DNA of 64,000 nucleotides from DATFDN01 sp963767645 (lineage in GTDB: Bacteria; Pseudomonadota; Alphaproteobacteria; Acetobacterales; Acetobacteraceae), in contig CAVYEW010000003.1 in NCBI GenBank assembly GCA_963767645.1, forward strand, positions 248,001 through 312,000, given 5' to 3'. Positions 44,782-53,084 of this stretch are shown in pieces; positions within the stretch are counted from its first letter, which is position 1, and every line of letters begins with the position of its first letter. The notes below the pieces were generated by a model, which did no database searches, was not told the origin of the DNA, and saw only the letters and a list, made by a program, of their open reading frames with translations. Both the position numbers and the translations under genes were made by a program.

Positions 44782-45522
44782 TCAGGTGCTGGCATTGCTA
44801 AGGTTAACGGCGGCTCGGGCGACGTAGCCGCGCGCCACGGTGAGCGCGGCAAGTTGCTGGGCGGCGGACGTGGCAGCTCCTAAACCCTCGATCCCCGCGC
44901 TGGCGGAGGACGCCGAGGCAAGGCCCGCATCGTTCAGCGCCCCTTCGGCCGAGGTAATTCCCTGCGAGATGCTGGTCTGTGCACTGCCAAGGCTGGCTTG
45001 CGCTCCGGCATAAGCGGATGCTCCGAATATCGTCGCGTTCGGGAGGCCGAGAGCGGATTGGGTTGCACTGAGATCAAGGCCGGCACCCCCGGCAGCTGAT
45101 ACGGCGGCCGTGATATCGGCCGCGACGCTGTCTACGAGCGTTACCGCCGTGCTGATGAGAGCAGCTGCTTCGTCGCGCAAGACGGTGCAGGCGATGCGGA
45201 ACGGAATCCACCAGCTGGTTCGATATTCGGCCTCGAACTGCGTCACGAGCACCGTGTAGTAGAATACGTCCCAAGTCAGCGGCAGGGTCATCCCGGAAGC
45301 GCGCAGCTCGTCGAGGGTGCGCGCGCGAAGTGTGGCATCCGAGCCGGAAAACACTCCTTCAAAGCGGATTTCAGCATCGTCCCTTCCAAGCAAATCGATC
45401 ACACGGGCGCCGCCGACCAGGCGATGCAACGCGAGGCGTTGGATGCCCCCGATATTGATGCGCGCTGGAACCTCGAAGTCATGGAACACGACGGGACCGA
45501 GGAGCAGGGTGATGTCGGACAT
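44782..45522 (-). CDS. Tail protein next to the hub, unknown function
   Basis: The 246-residue product has a compact N-terminal half (MSDITLLLGPVVFHDFEVPA, then LHRLVGGARVIDLLGRDDAE and LRASGMTLPLTWDVFYYTVL), which resembles baseplate/tail-tube connector domains. The Ala/Ser-rich helical C-terminus from residue 130 suggests a coiled segment. I do not recognise a named family. In P2-like and Mu-like phages the DNA-circularisation protein lies at this place. Confidence 0.62.
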   Translation of the reverse strand: MSDITLLLGPVVFHDFEVPARINIGGIQRLALHRLVGGARVIDLLGRDDAEIRFEGVFSGSDATLRARTLDELRASGMTLPLTWDVFYYTVLVTQFEAEYRTSWWIPFRIACTVLRDEAAALISTAVTLVDSVAADITAAVSAAGGAGLDLSATQSALGLPNATIFGASAYAGAQASLGSAQTSISQGITSAEGALNDAGLASASSASAGIEGLGAATSAAQQLAALTVARGYVARAAVNLSNAST

Positions 45523-45561
45523 CGCTGTCCTTCCAGGAGACAGAGCTCAGCGGAACGTATC

Positions 45562-46635
45562 TCAGTCGGCTTGTATAGCGGGCCATCCAGGGCTTGCACG
45601 GGGATCAACGCCTGTCGATCCGGATGGCGCTCGCTCAGCCATCTTTGTGAGTGCGTCGGCCATCCAACGGCCGAGGCGGGAACCATCGACCATGATGTCT
45701 CCCGTGAGGCCCGCCGAGGGTGCCTCGTCTCTAGACGGCGGATGGGTCGAAATTGCGCTGTTCAGCGGCCGGTTGCCGGATGCAAAACGGGGCGACCGAT
45801 CCTCGATTGCCTGAACGAGTGGCGCAGTGGCCCGAGGCGGAGGCGGCTCGGTCGTCTCGTCGGACAGAGATCCAGGCCGTTGCGCCTGGTTAAGGAGTAT
45901 GGACGGTCCGATCGGGGCAGCCGAATATGGCGCCGCTGATGAGGACTTCCGATCTGTTGCCGGTGCAAGCCCGATACTCTCGGTAGCGTGCCAAGGCTGT
46001 GGAACAGGGGCGGCGATTTCGTCTGTACGATCCACCAGAGGAAAGGGCTTTTCAAGCGACGGATCGCCGGAGATCGCTCGCGGCGTCGGCGGCACACGCG
46101 GGGCGAATTCGGCTATCTTCGTGGGCTGAACAGGTTGCGTCTGATTGGTTGAGCGCTGCTCAGGCAGCCGGATGGTTAGAGGTGGAGGCGCAATCGGTTG
46201 AGATTGGGCAGGTTTCGTAGGTTTCGACTGAGACTCCGTCGGAGGCGCTGCCGGAACGGCGGGCGAGCGCTCCCTCGGCACGGATTGGGGACGGGCGGGG
46301 TCCTCGACACTCGTTTGGGCGTTGGGGACCGAGGCCGGTACGAAGGTCGTGGCGGGTGTGGAGGCCGGATCCGTTGGTAGCCCGAGGTCCGGGCTCGGAG
46401 TCGCCGCCGCTGTGGTGGGCGCGGTAGCGGGCGGTGCATGGCTGGGAGCAGGAAGTGGCTCGCCAGTTCCCGCAATACTGATCTGCCGGCCTAGCCGCTG
46501 TAGCGCGAGCAGCCCTGCCGCACTGGCTTGGATCGCACGGTCAAGCGCGAGCAAATCCTGTTTGATCGAGGCGATGCCGGCCGAAACGCCGTCCTCAAGC
46601 GCGATCGTGATACCGATCGTGTACGCGTCGATCAC
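45562..46635 (-). CDS. Short proline-rich tape-measure-like protein
   Basis: The 357-residue product lies where the tape measure gene is expected, between the chaperone/gp10 genes and the hub. The first 50 residues are helical (MIDAYTIGITIALEDGVSAG, then IKQDLLALDRAIQASAAGLL), followed by about 250 residues rich in Pro, Ala and Thr and a short C-terminal domain (GLTGDIMVDGSRLGRWMADA). Tape measures are usually longer and helical, so the tail may be very short, or this is a different part. No membrane segment is visible. Confidence 0.5.
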   Translation of the reverse strand: MIDAYTIGITIALEDGVSAGIASIKQDLLALDRAIQASAAGLLALQRLGRQISIAGTGEPLPAPSHAPPATAPTTAAATPSPDLGLPTDPASTPATTFVPASVPNAQTSVEDPARPQSVPRERSPAVPAAPPTESQSKPTKPAQSQPIAPPPLTIRLPEQRSTNQTQPVQPTKIAEFAPRVPPTPRAISGDPSLEKPFPLVDRTDEIAAPVPQPWHATESIGLAPATDRKSSSAAPYSAAPIGPSILLNQAQRPGSLSDETTEPPPPRATAPLVQAIEDRSPRFASGNRPLNSAISTHPPSRDEAPSAGLTGDIMVDGSRLGRWMADALTKMAERAPSGSTGVDPRASPGWPAIQAD

Positions 46636-46637
46636 GG

Positions 46638-47009
46638 TCAGCCCTCGATAGCGGCACGGAGTGAGTCAGCGACCTGGTTTACGACACCCTCAGCTTCGGC
46701 GGCAGCGATGGGCGCCAAAAAAGGTCGGGGCGGGATAGTGGATGTCCCGAGTTCCTGGTAGACGGCGACTGGATTGGTCGAACCGATCACCGCCGCGTTC
46801 TCGGTCGTCTCGTGAGTGACCGAGCTGCGCAGCTCTCCGGTTCGGAGCCACGGCGTCTTGTGATCCTCGCCGGGCAGGTGAGACAGCGCTTGCTTGACCG
46901 CATTCTGGAGGCGCGTGGCAGCCTGATTCAGCGCCTCGCGCCCTGGCTGGGCAATGTTCAGCCGATCGAGTTCTCGCAGCGCCTCGGCAAGACCTTTGAG
47001 AGCGGTCAT
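46638..47009 (-). CDS. HK97 gp10-like / virion morphogenesis protein
   Basis: The 123-residue protein has the family pattern LRTGELRSSVTHETTENAAV and NPVAVYQELGTSTIPPRPFL, typical of HK97 gp10 head-tail joining or tail completion proteins. Its position after the tail chaperone, and not between connectors and sheath, is unusual. The ATG overlaps the end of the frameshift extension (ATGA), which implies coupling to the GT-type product. Confidence 0.78.
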   Translation of the reverse strand: MTALKGLAEALRELDRLNIAQPGREALNQAATRLQNAVKQALSHLPGEDHKTPWLRTGELRSSVTHETTENAAVIGSTNPVAVYQELGTSTIPPRPFLAPIAAAEAEGVVNQVADSLRAAIEG

Positions 47010-47517
47010 GTCTGATCCTTCCAGCGCATTACCATCCAGTCGAACTCGCGGCCGCCGAGAGTGCCGAGCGCGACAACGAAGGCCAAACGCTCGTCTTCTG
47101 GGAGGCTGAAGGCCACATCAAACGGCACCCCGTTCCTGACCAGGAAAAGGCAGTCGATCAGGTCGGGGTGCCTACTCAGTTTCCCGCGGCGGCTACCTGC
47201 CCCTGTGAAGTTGATGCAACGGGGCCCAGAGCCGCCGCGATCGCGGCAATTCCAGGGTCGCCAAGGCGGGCGATCATCGCCTCGATCTGCTGCTCAGTAA
47301 TCGGCGTCGGCACCGGAACCTCATCGATGCTGGTGACCGAACAGGCGAGCACGGCCATGCCGAGCCAGGGCTGGTTCTGGGACAGATCCGGTCCGGCTGC
47401 CTTGAACAGGCGAAGCTTGTCGAGCGCGGTTAGGCGCCGCAGCGCGATACGCCGCCCGGTTGCGTCGGTGACAGTAGGGGCTGTCGTGCCGGCGAGAACA
47501 GCTGCAGAGGGTGTCAT
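47006..47517 (-). CDS. Tail assembly chaperone GT-type product, made by -1 frameshift
   Basis: The 0-frame product ends at 47176, but a -1 slip at GGGAAAC (47185-47179) extends it with 57 residues: LSRHPDLIDCLFLVRNGVPF, then DVAFSLPEDERLAFVVALGT and LGGREFDWMVMRWKDQT. The extension has no stop and starts only through the slip, and its sequence is protein-like. This matches the G/GT strategy of tailed phages, where the rarer fusion binds tape measure and tube. Bases 47006-47175 otherwise hold no gene with a start. Confidence 0.8.
47176..47517 (-). CDS. Tail assembly chaperone G-type product
   Basis: The 113-residue protein starts MTPSAAVLAGTTAPTVTDAT and contains RIALRRLTALDKLRLFKAAG, the pattern of small tail-chaperones encoded after the tube gene. 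Its last codons GCG GGA AAC TGA include the slippery site for the longer product. The ATG overlaps the tube gene stop (TGATG). It should coat the tape measure before the tube polymerises. Confidence 0.75.
   Translation of the reverse strand: MTPSAAVLAGTTAPTVTDATGRRIALRRLTALDKLRLFKAAGPDLSQNQPWLGMAVLACSVTSIDEVPVPTPITEQQIEAMIARLGDPGIAAIAAALGPVASTSQGQVAAAGN
47179..47185 (-). promoter_or_regulatory. -1 programmed frameshift site GGGAAAC
   Basis: The heptamer X-XXY-YYZ (G GGA AAC) sits in the 0 frame immediately before the TGA of the short chaperone. A slip to GGG AAA places the ribosome in the 57-codon extension. The stop codon right after the slip may help pausing. I did not find a clear downstream pseudoknot by eye. 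Confidence 0.78.
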
Positions 47518-47948
47518 CAGATGCGCCGCCGGCGAGCTGCGAAGAATTCGAGTTTCTGCTTGACGCTGCTGTCGCCGCGCCACTGGCCCGCGCTCACGAG
47601 CTTGAAGGTCACCGTGTCGAACTGGTATGTCGAGGTCGACCCATTGGCCTCCGAGATATACTGGTACATGGTTCCGGGCACTGCGGTAGCACCATTGAAA
47701 TACTGCTGCTCGATGGATGCGATCAGGTCGTCGACAGCGGAGTTGCCACGCTCAATCTCGAAGCTCCCTTCCCAGCCCTTAGGAAGCTCGGTGCCCATAG
47801 GGATGCCGTCGAGGCGGTCTACCCGGAGAGAGTGGGTAATCTGGCGCGCCTCGAAGCTGCTGATATGGGTGAGATCGACGCGACCGGTCGGGCTGATTAC
47901 GACAAGCTGGGTGTCGCGACCGATCGAAAAGGTGGAGGTGGTAGCCAT
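47517..47948 (-). CDS. Major tail tube protein
   Basis: The 143-residue protein starts MATTSTFSIGRDTQLVVISP and has a beta-rich core (LPKGWEGSFEIERGNSAVDD, then TYQFDTVTFKLVSAGQWRGD). It lies directly after the sheath gene, the standard order. It forms the inner tube through which DNA passes. The size matches P2-like and Mu-like tube proteins. Confidence 0.82.
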   Translation of the reverse strand: MATTSTFSIGRDTQLVVISPTGRVDLTHISSFEARQITHSLRVDRLDGIPMGTELPKGWEGSFEIERGNSAVDDLIASIEQQYFNGATAVPGTMYQYISEANGSTSTYQFDTVTFKLVSAGQWRGDSSVKQKLEFFAARRRRI

Positions 47949-47959
47949 CGTGGCACTCC

Positions 47960-49540
47960 TTACGCGGACTGGGCGGCAAGCGCAGGCTGCCCGCCGGGCA
48001 AGGTCTGCACCGCGACTTGCACCGTCTGGCCGCCCTCAAGATTGACGATGAACTTCTCGTTGATGCCCTGGTACTGGACCTGCACGTCAGCCTGCACGTA
48101 GCCGAGGCCGGTGCGAATGGCAGGGTTGTTCGACGTGTCGCAAACGACGCCATAAGGGAGGCTGCCGTCGGTGCTGCCCAGCAGACCCTGGCCGAGCATG
48201 GATTGAAGAAAGCTGAGCAACGTGGCGCGGATTTGGCGGAACAGGTCGGCATTGATGACCTGGCCCACATATTTGCCCATGCCGCTGGCGAGCGTGGCAG
48301 CAATGTAGTTCGTCAAGCGCGTGTAGTTGTCGCCGTTGATCGCCGGATCGGAGGAGGAATTATGGCCGCCTCGTACGCCCCAGTAATTGCCGCCCGGCTG
48401 CGGATTGCAGACGACGTCGATCCCGGCGCCGAGTAGGACAGCGAGGTCGGCGGAGGAATAGGACGTTGCCTGTCCGGAACCGGGCGCCCCGCTTTTCTGG
48501 CTGCCGATCACACCGTACAGCTGCTTGTTGAGGCTCGACTGTTCCGGTGACAGATTGGCGAGTCGTCCGGCGACAAAGCCCTGAGGAGACACGAGCCGAA
48601 CGATGTTGTTGACTTGGTCGGACCACCAAAGCCAGTCGCCGAACATAAGTTTCGCAGCGTAGCTGTCGAGGCCGGCCTGGTTCTTTGCCGCAACCGCGGT
48701 CTGAATCGCGTCGCCGGCCGGGCCGGTCAGGATCATGTAGATCCCTTCCTGAAGGCCGAATGCAGCCTGAGCGGTCCACTGGACCGGGTCATCGGCGTCC
48801 GCCAAAAAGGCGATTCCGCAACCCTGGCCCCGCAAGGCGAACATGCCGCTTCGGGGCGACAAGTCGGCGCCGATCAACTGAGACGCGGCCACACCCCCGG
48901 CCCCGTCCGTTCCGGGAGTGCCCGAGCCCAGGCTGAGCGCAAACGGAGAGGGTGCGATGGTCGCGCCGCCGGCATTGACCACGATCAGCTGCGAGGGACC
49001 TCGCTGGGGGCCTTGCCCCTGGTTCACCGCGTTGGCTAGTCCGGTCCAGAAGCCGGCGCCGCTGCCGCTGAGATTGTCGTATACCTCGGGCTGAAGACCC
49101 GGCAGCGCCACGGTGAAACGCCAGGTGCCGGGCTTCGAACCGGAGCCGAGTACGAGCGAGACCTGGTTGCCGAGCGACCCTGTGTAGAGGGCCGTGATGA
49201 CGACCGTGGCACCGGGTATGGTGATCTGCGCCGCAGTATCGGTGCCGTCGCTGGCGCGCACGCAGCGGAAGTTCTGAGCTCCCTGCTGCACCGCAGTCGC
49301 AACGTGAGTGCCCATATCGTATTTGCGAGCAATGATCGGCCCGAAGCCTTGGGCATAGTCGGCCATCGTCGCGACGATCACCGGCTGCCCGACGGGGCCC
49401 CAAGAGGCAGTGCCAACGATCCCAAGCACGTTGGTCGGCACGCCATTCAGGACGAGGTTTTGCGGCGGAACGATCTGGACGTAGAGGTCGGGAACCACCA
49501 ACGCGGTGGTGTTCACGCTTCCCTGCTGGACGATCGGCAT
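47960..49540 (-). CDS. Tail sheath protein
   Basis: The 526-residue protein has the sheath layout: MPIVQQGSVNTTALVVPDLY at the start, GIVGTASWGPVGQPVIVATM, and the C-terminal domain (YVGQVINADLFRQIRATLLS, then VCDTSNNPAIRTGLGYVQAD), which is the conserved polymerisation domain. It forms the contractile outer sheath. The ATG at 49540 is chosen because upstream sequence belongs to the preceding small gene. Confidence 0.92.
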   Translation of the reverse strand: MPIVQQGSVNTTALVVPDLYVQIVPPQNLVLNGVPTNVLGIVGTASWGPVGQPVIVATMADYAQGFGPIIARKYDMGTHVATAVQQGAQNFRCVRASDGTDTAAQITIPGATVVITALYTGSLGNQVSLVLGSGSKPGTWRFTVALPGLQPEVYDNLSGSGAGFWTGLANAVNQGQGPQRGPSQLIVVNAGGATIAPSPFALSLGSGTPGTDGAGGVAASQLIGADLSPRSGMFALRGQGCGIAFLADADDPVQWTAQAAFGLQEGIYMILTGPAGDAIQTAVAAKNQAGLDSYAAKLMFGDWLWWSDQVNNIVRLVSPQGFVAGRLANLSPEQSSLNKQLYGVIGSQKSGAPGSGQATSYSSADLAVLLGAGIDVVCNPQPGGNYWGVRGGHNSSSDPAINGDNYTRLTNYIAATLASGMGKYVGQVINADLFRQIRATLLSFLQSMLGQGLLGSTDGSLPYGVVCDTSNNPAIRTGLGYVQADVQVQYQGINEKFIVNLEGGQTVQVAVQTLPGGQPALAAQSA

Positions 49541-49544
49541 GATT

Positions 49545-49688
49545 TCAGCCCTTCTTCGGCGCGACCACGCGCACCACGTCGCGGGCGTGCTCGCTCTGCA
49601 GTATCTCGGCGATTTGCGCCGCATCGGTGACTGCGGCGCCGCGGGCGAGGCCAGCGAACGGCCTCACCACGACCAGGTGCATCTCCAT
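49545..49688 (-). CDS. Small phage protein (47 aa) before the sheath gene
   Basis: Read on the - strand, the product is MEMHLVVVRPFAGLARGAAV, followed by TDAAQIAEILQSEHARDVVR and VVAPKKG. A GGGAGAG ribosome site is present, and the stop is 4 bases from the sheath ATG. Small proteins of this layout (a VVRPF start and a VxVxPKKG end) occur before sheath genes in other contractile phages. The function is unknown. Confidence 0.65.
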   Translation of the reverse strand: MEMHLVVVRPFAGLARGAAVTDAAQIAEILQSEHARDVVRVVAPKKG

Positions 49689-49729
49689 CTGCTCTCCCGT
49701 GTGAGCTTGATTGGTGGCTCGTTTGCAGC

Positions 49730-50536
49730 TCAGGCGGGGACCGTGGCTGCGTTTACGTCGATTTGGCCGAACAGCATCGCCGGTTGCATGGACGAAAGCA
49801 TGGTCCCGTATTCCACGCTGTATAGAAGATCACGCCGGTAGAGCAGCGCATCCTGGGACTGATCGAAGACGACCGTTCCCGCGTAGGTCAGCCATCCTCG
49901 CGTACCGTCGGCGAGGTCGATGAATGGCATGCCGGCAAGTGCCTGGTCGATCGTGACGGCGGCCGCGTCGCGGCTCGCCGGCGTCGGGCACCAGCAGGTC
50001 ACGCGAAATGTCTGCGACTGACGGCGCACCTCCTTCTGCGCCAGGGAGTCGGCGACGACGCGCGCGAGCAGCGTGCCAGCTCCGGGCACAGTCAACGTGG
50101 TACCCGAAAGCAACACGATCTGGTCGGCGCGCGCCTGCGTTGCCAAGTTCGCAGCGACCGACGCCGGGGTGTCACCGAGCTGGGTCCGATACGCGTAACT
50201 GCGCCGGTCGACGAGAATGCCGGCGAGTTGGCCAAGATCGGCGGTGCCGCCGAAGCTGACGGTGAGTCCGGAGACCGAGGCGCTCAGCGTCGCCGGAACC
50301 GGGTTGGCGGCCCATTGCTGCTGATAGCGCGTCGTCACGCGGCCGCCCTGCCCAGGAAAGACGGTGACGTTCACGACACCTGCACGCAAGTCGGCATCCA
50401 AGGCCGCTGCGTTGGGCCACCCTCGATAGACCCGGCAGTCCACGCCCGGCACACTCGCTGCGCTCGTGCCGTTTGGATAGAGAGCGGCTGAAGCCAGTGT
50501 GACGATCGCGCTCTCGACGTCGGATTGATCGGCCAT
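49730..50536 (-). CDS. Tail completion-type protein
   Basis: The 268-residue protein starts MADQSDVESAIVTLASAALY. It continues with VFPGQGGRVTTRYQQQWAAN and RSQTFRVTCWCPTPASRDAA, a pattern of tail-terminator or neck proteins between connectors and the sheath. Its ATG overlaps the previous stop by one base (TGATG). I do not recognise a named family. Confidence 0.6.
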   Translation of the reverse strand: MADQSDVESAIVTLASAALYPNGTSAASVPGVDCRVYRGWPNAAALDADLRAGVVNVTVFPGQGGRVTTRYQQQWAANPVPATLSASVSGLTVSFGGTADLGQLAGILVDRRSYAYRTQLGDTPASVAANLATQARADQIVLLSGTTLTVPGAGTLLARVVADSLAQKEVRRQSQTFRVTCWCPTPASRDAAAVTIDQALAGMPFIDLADGTRGWLTYAGTVVFDQSQDALLYRRDLLYSVEYGTMLSSMQPAMLFGQIDVNAATVPA

Positions 50537-51183
50537 CAGGTGATCGCTTGCTTCACGGTGAGACGCCACCCTAGGGCAGTGAGTTCGGCGGCAGCGACGA
50601 CAGCCGTGCGGCCAAGATCGTCGCTCATCAGGTCGGCGGGCAGGAGCACAATTCCGGGCGGAGCCGGTAGAAGCACCGTCCAGAAGGGGACGCTACTATC
50701 GCTTGGGAGCTGGGCGGCAGGTTGGCCACTGCCGGAGGACCCGATCACGCTCGCTGGCCAGTTGGTGAGCAATGCCGCGACGCTCGACGCGGTCACGCCC
50801 CCATAGCCATTCACCCCAGTGGTGGCCGGAGCAGCTGGGCGCGCGAACGAGACGATACGACTGGTTCGCACGCACAGCGCGGGCAGCAACGGCTGCTGCG
50901 CGGCAATGAACCAAGTTGCCTCGCCTTGTACCAGGTAGTCACCAGCTCTCGTGTAGGCGTAATCGAAAATGCCGTGGGCCAGAGCGTCGCCATAGCCTTG
51001 CGGTCGAGTGAACTGGCCTTGCACGCCGGTAAATAAGGCTGGCAGGCGCAGGAAGCGGTTCGCTGGCGCGAGCGGATCGGCTGGAGCCGATGGGCGGTAA
51101 GCGTCGGCCCACTCCCCTGCCGCACGCGCGCAGATGTTAGAAGCCCAACTGATCCGATCCTGCAGTCGCTTCTGGCGCATCAC
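50536..51183 (-). CDS. Head-tail region protein of unknown function
   Basis: The 215-residue product starts MMRQKRLQDRISWASNICAR and contains FLRLPALFTGVQGQFTRPQG and GYGGVTASSVAALLTNWPAS. Its place between the connector and the tail completion gene suggests a minor neck protein. It overlaps the upstream gene by 4 bases (ATGA). No family recognised. Confidence 0.6.
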   Translation of the reverse strand: MMRQKRLQDRISWASNICARAAGEWADAYRPSAPADPLAPANRFLRLPALFTGVQGQFTRPQGYGDALAHGIFDYAYTRAGDYLVQGEATWFIAAQQPLLPALCVRTSRIVSFARPAAPATTGVNGYGGVTASSVAALLTNWPASVIGSSGSGQPAAQLPSDSSVPFWTVLLPAPPGIVLLPADLMSDDLGRTAVVAAAELTALGWRLTVKQAIT

Positions 51184-51626
51184 ACTACCAGAGTGATGCC
51201 GTTGTCACGCAGACCCGGACCCGGCGGGACGCCGAAGAACGACGCTAGACGCCGTCGCCACTGATCGAACAGGCGCTCACGGTCGTCGATCTCCGTCCGG
51301 TTCCGGGTCCAGACCGCGGCCTGGTCTGTGTCGAGATTGTCACCGGCACGCACGACCCCGAGCTCAAGCGTTGCGAGCTGAGCGAGATAGCGGCGAGCCA
51401 CCGCTTCCTCCTCCGGGGCGAGATTATTCATGCGAAACTCGAGCTCGCCGTAGACTTGGTAAAACCGCCAGTTCTCGAAACCGGCCGCTCCTGACCCGTA
51501 AGCCGGGTAGCCGCAGAAGCGGCGGATATCCGTTTTTTCCGCGTTGGTGAACACCGCAAGGACCCGCTGTTCGAGGGATTGCGCGGAGTGAGCGAAGGGT
51601 GGCGAGCGTCGGCGGACACTCGCCAC
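51180..51626 (-). CDS. Head-tail connector-like protein
   Basis: The 148-residue product has an alpha-helical gp6-like pattern (LEQRVLAVFTNAEKTDIRRF, then MNNLAPEEEAVARRYLAQLA). It lies right after the capsid gene, which is the usual place of connectors. It would form a ring between portal and tail. The start may be later than the first ATG, because the first 15 residues are Arg/Ser-rich and unconserved-looking. Confidence 0.6.
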   Translation of the reverse strand: MASVRRRSPPFAHSAQSLEQRVLAVFTNAEKTDIRRFCGYPAYGSGAAGFENWRFYQVYGELEFRMNNLAPEEEAVARRYLAQLATLELGVVRAGDNLDTDQAAVWTRNRTEIDDRERLFDQWRRRLASFFGVPPGPGLRDNGITLVV

Positions 51627-51633
51627 CGGCTAC

Positions 51634-52956
51634 TCAGCCGATGTGCTCGATCATCACCGCACGCTTGAAGGCGGCGTTCGTTGCGGTGGGGATCGTCGTA
51701 GGATTGGTCGTGGTGTCCGATGGCGCGCAGAAGCCGCCGATCCAGTACCAGGACTGGGCGATGATCTGCTGCAGCCTGTCGATCGGCTCGCGGGTCACCA
51801 TCGCCACGTTGTCGACGATGTTAACGATGGAGTCCTTTGGCGCGAAGTCATCGGCGGCCATTCCGGCAAAGTCACCTTCGATCAACGCGCCTTGGCCGCA
51901 AATGATGGGGCGTCGCACCATGAGCCCAGGAAGCGAGGGATGCGCCTGTACGTATGCCTCGGTTGTCGATATAAAGCGCAGACCGAGGAACTGGTTGACC
52001 ATGCCCTGCTGGAAGACCTGGTTCGCCGAGGTTGCGCCCTGGAAGAGCTGCTTGAAGTCCGGATCGGCAAAGAGCTGCCGGGCAGAAACAGGATCCAGGT
52101 AGCAGTTATAGACGCCGCCAATTTCCGGGACGGCGTTGAGGCGAAGCTTCGCCACACCATCCAAGAGACAGCCCATGGTCAAACTGTCGGTCGCGGCAAG
52201 CTGCCCGGTGTTGCCGCGTGCAGCCGGGCGGATGATGACCGCGGCATTGGCAGCCATCACGGTGTTTCCCGCGGTCCCGTCGGAGATCGAGACGTTTCCT
52301 GAAAACGTCAGCGTACCCGACATGCCATTGGGTGCGGTCGACGTACTAACCGCATCGACGGTGGCTCCGATCAGGGTATAGGCATCGGCGCCGATCGTTA
52401 CCGTAAGCGGGCTCGACGCGCTCACCGGCAACTGCACCCCATTGACGCTGGCTGTGGTGAAGCCTCGGACGTCATCGACGGCAATGGTCGGGGCCGCACT
52501 GGACAGGCCAATGCTGATCCGCGTGTTGCCGCCGAAATAGGCAGCGAAGAGGGCGTTGCGGGCCAACTCGTCGAGGCTACGCGCCGCCTGTTCGCCGTTC
52601 ACATACGCATTGTGCAGGAACTGGCTGGCAATGCCGACGCGGCTCGTGACCATGTTGAGGTCTGTGGTCGCCGCGTAGTGATTGATGGTGAGGGTATACT
52701 GCTCCACTCCCCAGTTCGTCGGCGTCAGGCCGTTGTCGAAATTGGTGTTCGCAGCGGGCGGCACCGGGCTGGTAACGGCGGGCTTCAGTCCGGCGCGCGT
52801 CTTCGTGAGCGTCTCGCCGATGCCGACCAGTATGTCTTCGCGGTCGGCGCAGGCCCGGTAACCCAGCCGCGACTGTAGCGCCTGCTGGAACTCGCGCTCC
52901 AGGAAGCCTTGCTGGATGATTGGCTGCAAGGCGGCGGGAAAGTTCGAGATACCCAT
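51634..52956 (-). CDS. Major capsid protein
   Basis: The 440-residue protein starts MGISNFPAALQPIIQQGFLE. It has an N-arm and P-domain (GVEQYTLTINHYAATTDLNM, then FLHNAYVNGEQAARSLDELA), an insertion of beta-strands (TIAVDDVRGFTTASVNGVQL) and the C-terminal part (IEGDFAGMAADDFAPKDSIV). This HK97-like type resembles P22-like/coat families with an added Ig-like domain. It is the largest structural gene after the portal. Confidence 0.75.
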   Translation of the reverse strand: MGISNFPAALQPIIQQGFLEREFQQALQSRLGYRACADREDILVGIGETLTKTRAGLKPAVTSPVPPAANTNFDNGLTPTNWGVEQYTLTINHYAATTDLNMVTSRVGIASQFLHNAYVNGEQAARSLDELARNALFAAYFGGNTRISIGLSSAAPTIAVDDVRGFTTASVNGVQLPVSASSPLTVTIGADAYTLIGATVDAVSTSTAPNGMSGTLTFSGNVSISDGTAGNTVMAANAAVIIRPAARGNTGQLAATDSLTMGCLLDGVAKLRLNAVPEIGGVYNCYLDPVSARQLFADPDFKQLFQGATSANQVFQQGMVNQFLGLRFISTTEAYVQAHPSLPGLMVRRPIICGQGALIEGDFAGMAADDFAPKDSIVNIVDNVAMVTREPIDRLQQIIAQSWYWIGGFCAPSDTTTNPTTIPTATNAAFKRAVMIEHIG

Positions 52957-53084
52957 GCGGAAGAGTCCTCTGCAAGACAGGTGAATTGCCGCGAAGGTCG
53001 CAGGGCGACCTTCAGCCGGCTGAAGGCGATCAGACGGGCTGTATTCAGACCGGTAGCCAGTGGAAGGCCGGGCGGCCTCGGCGG

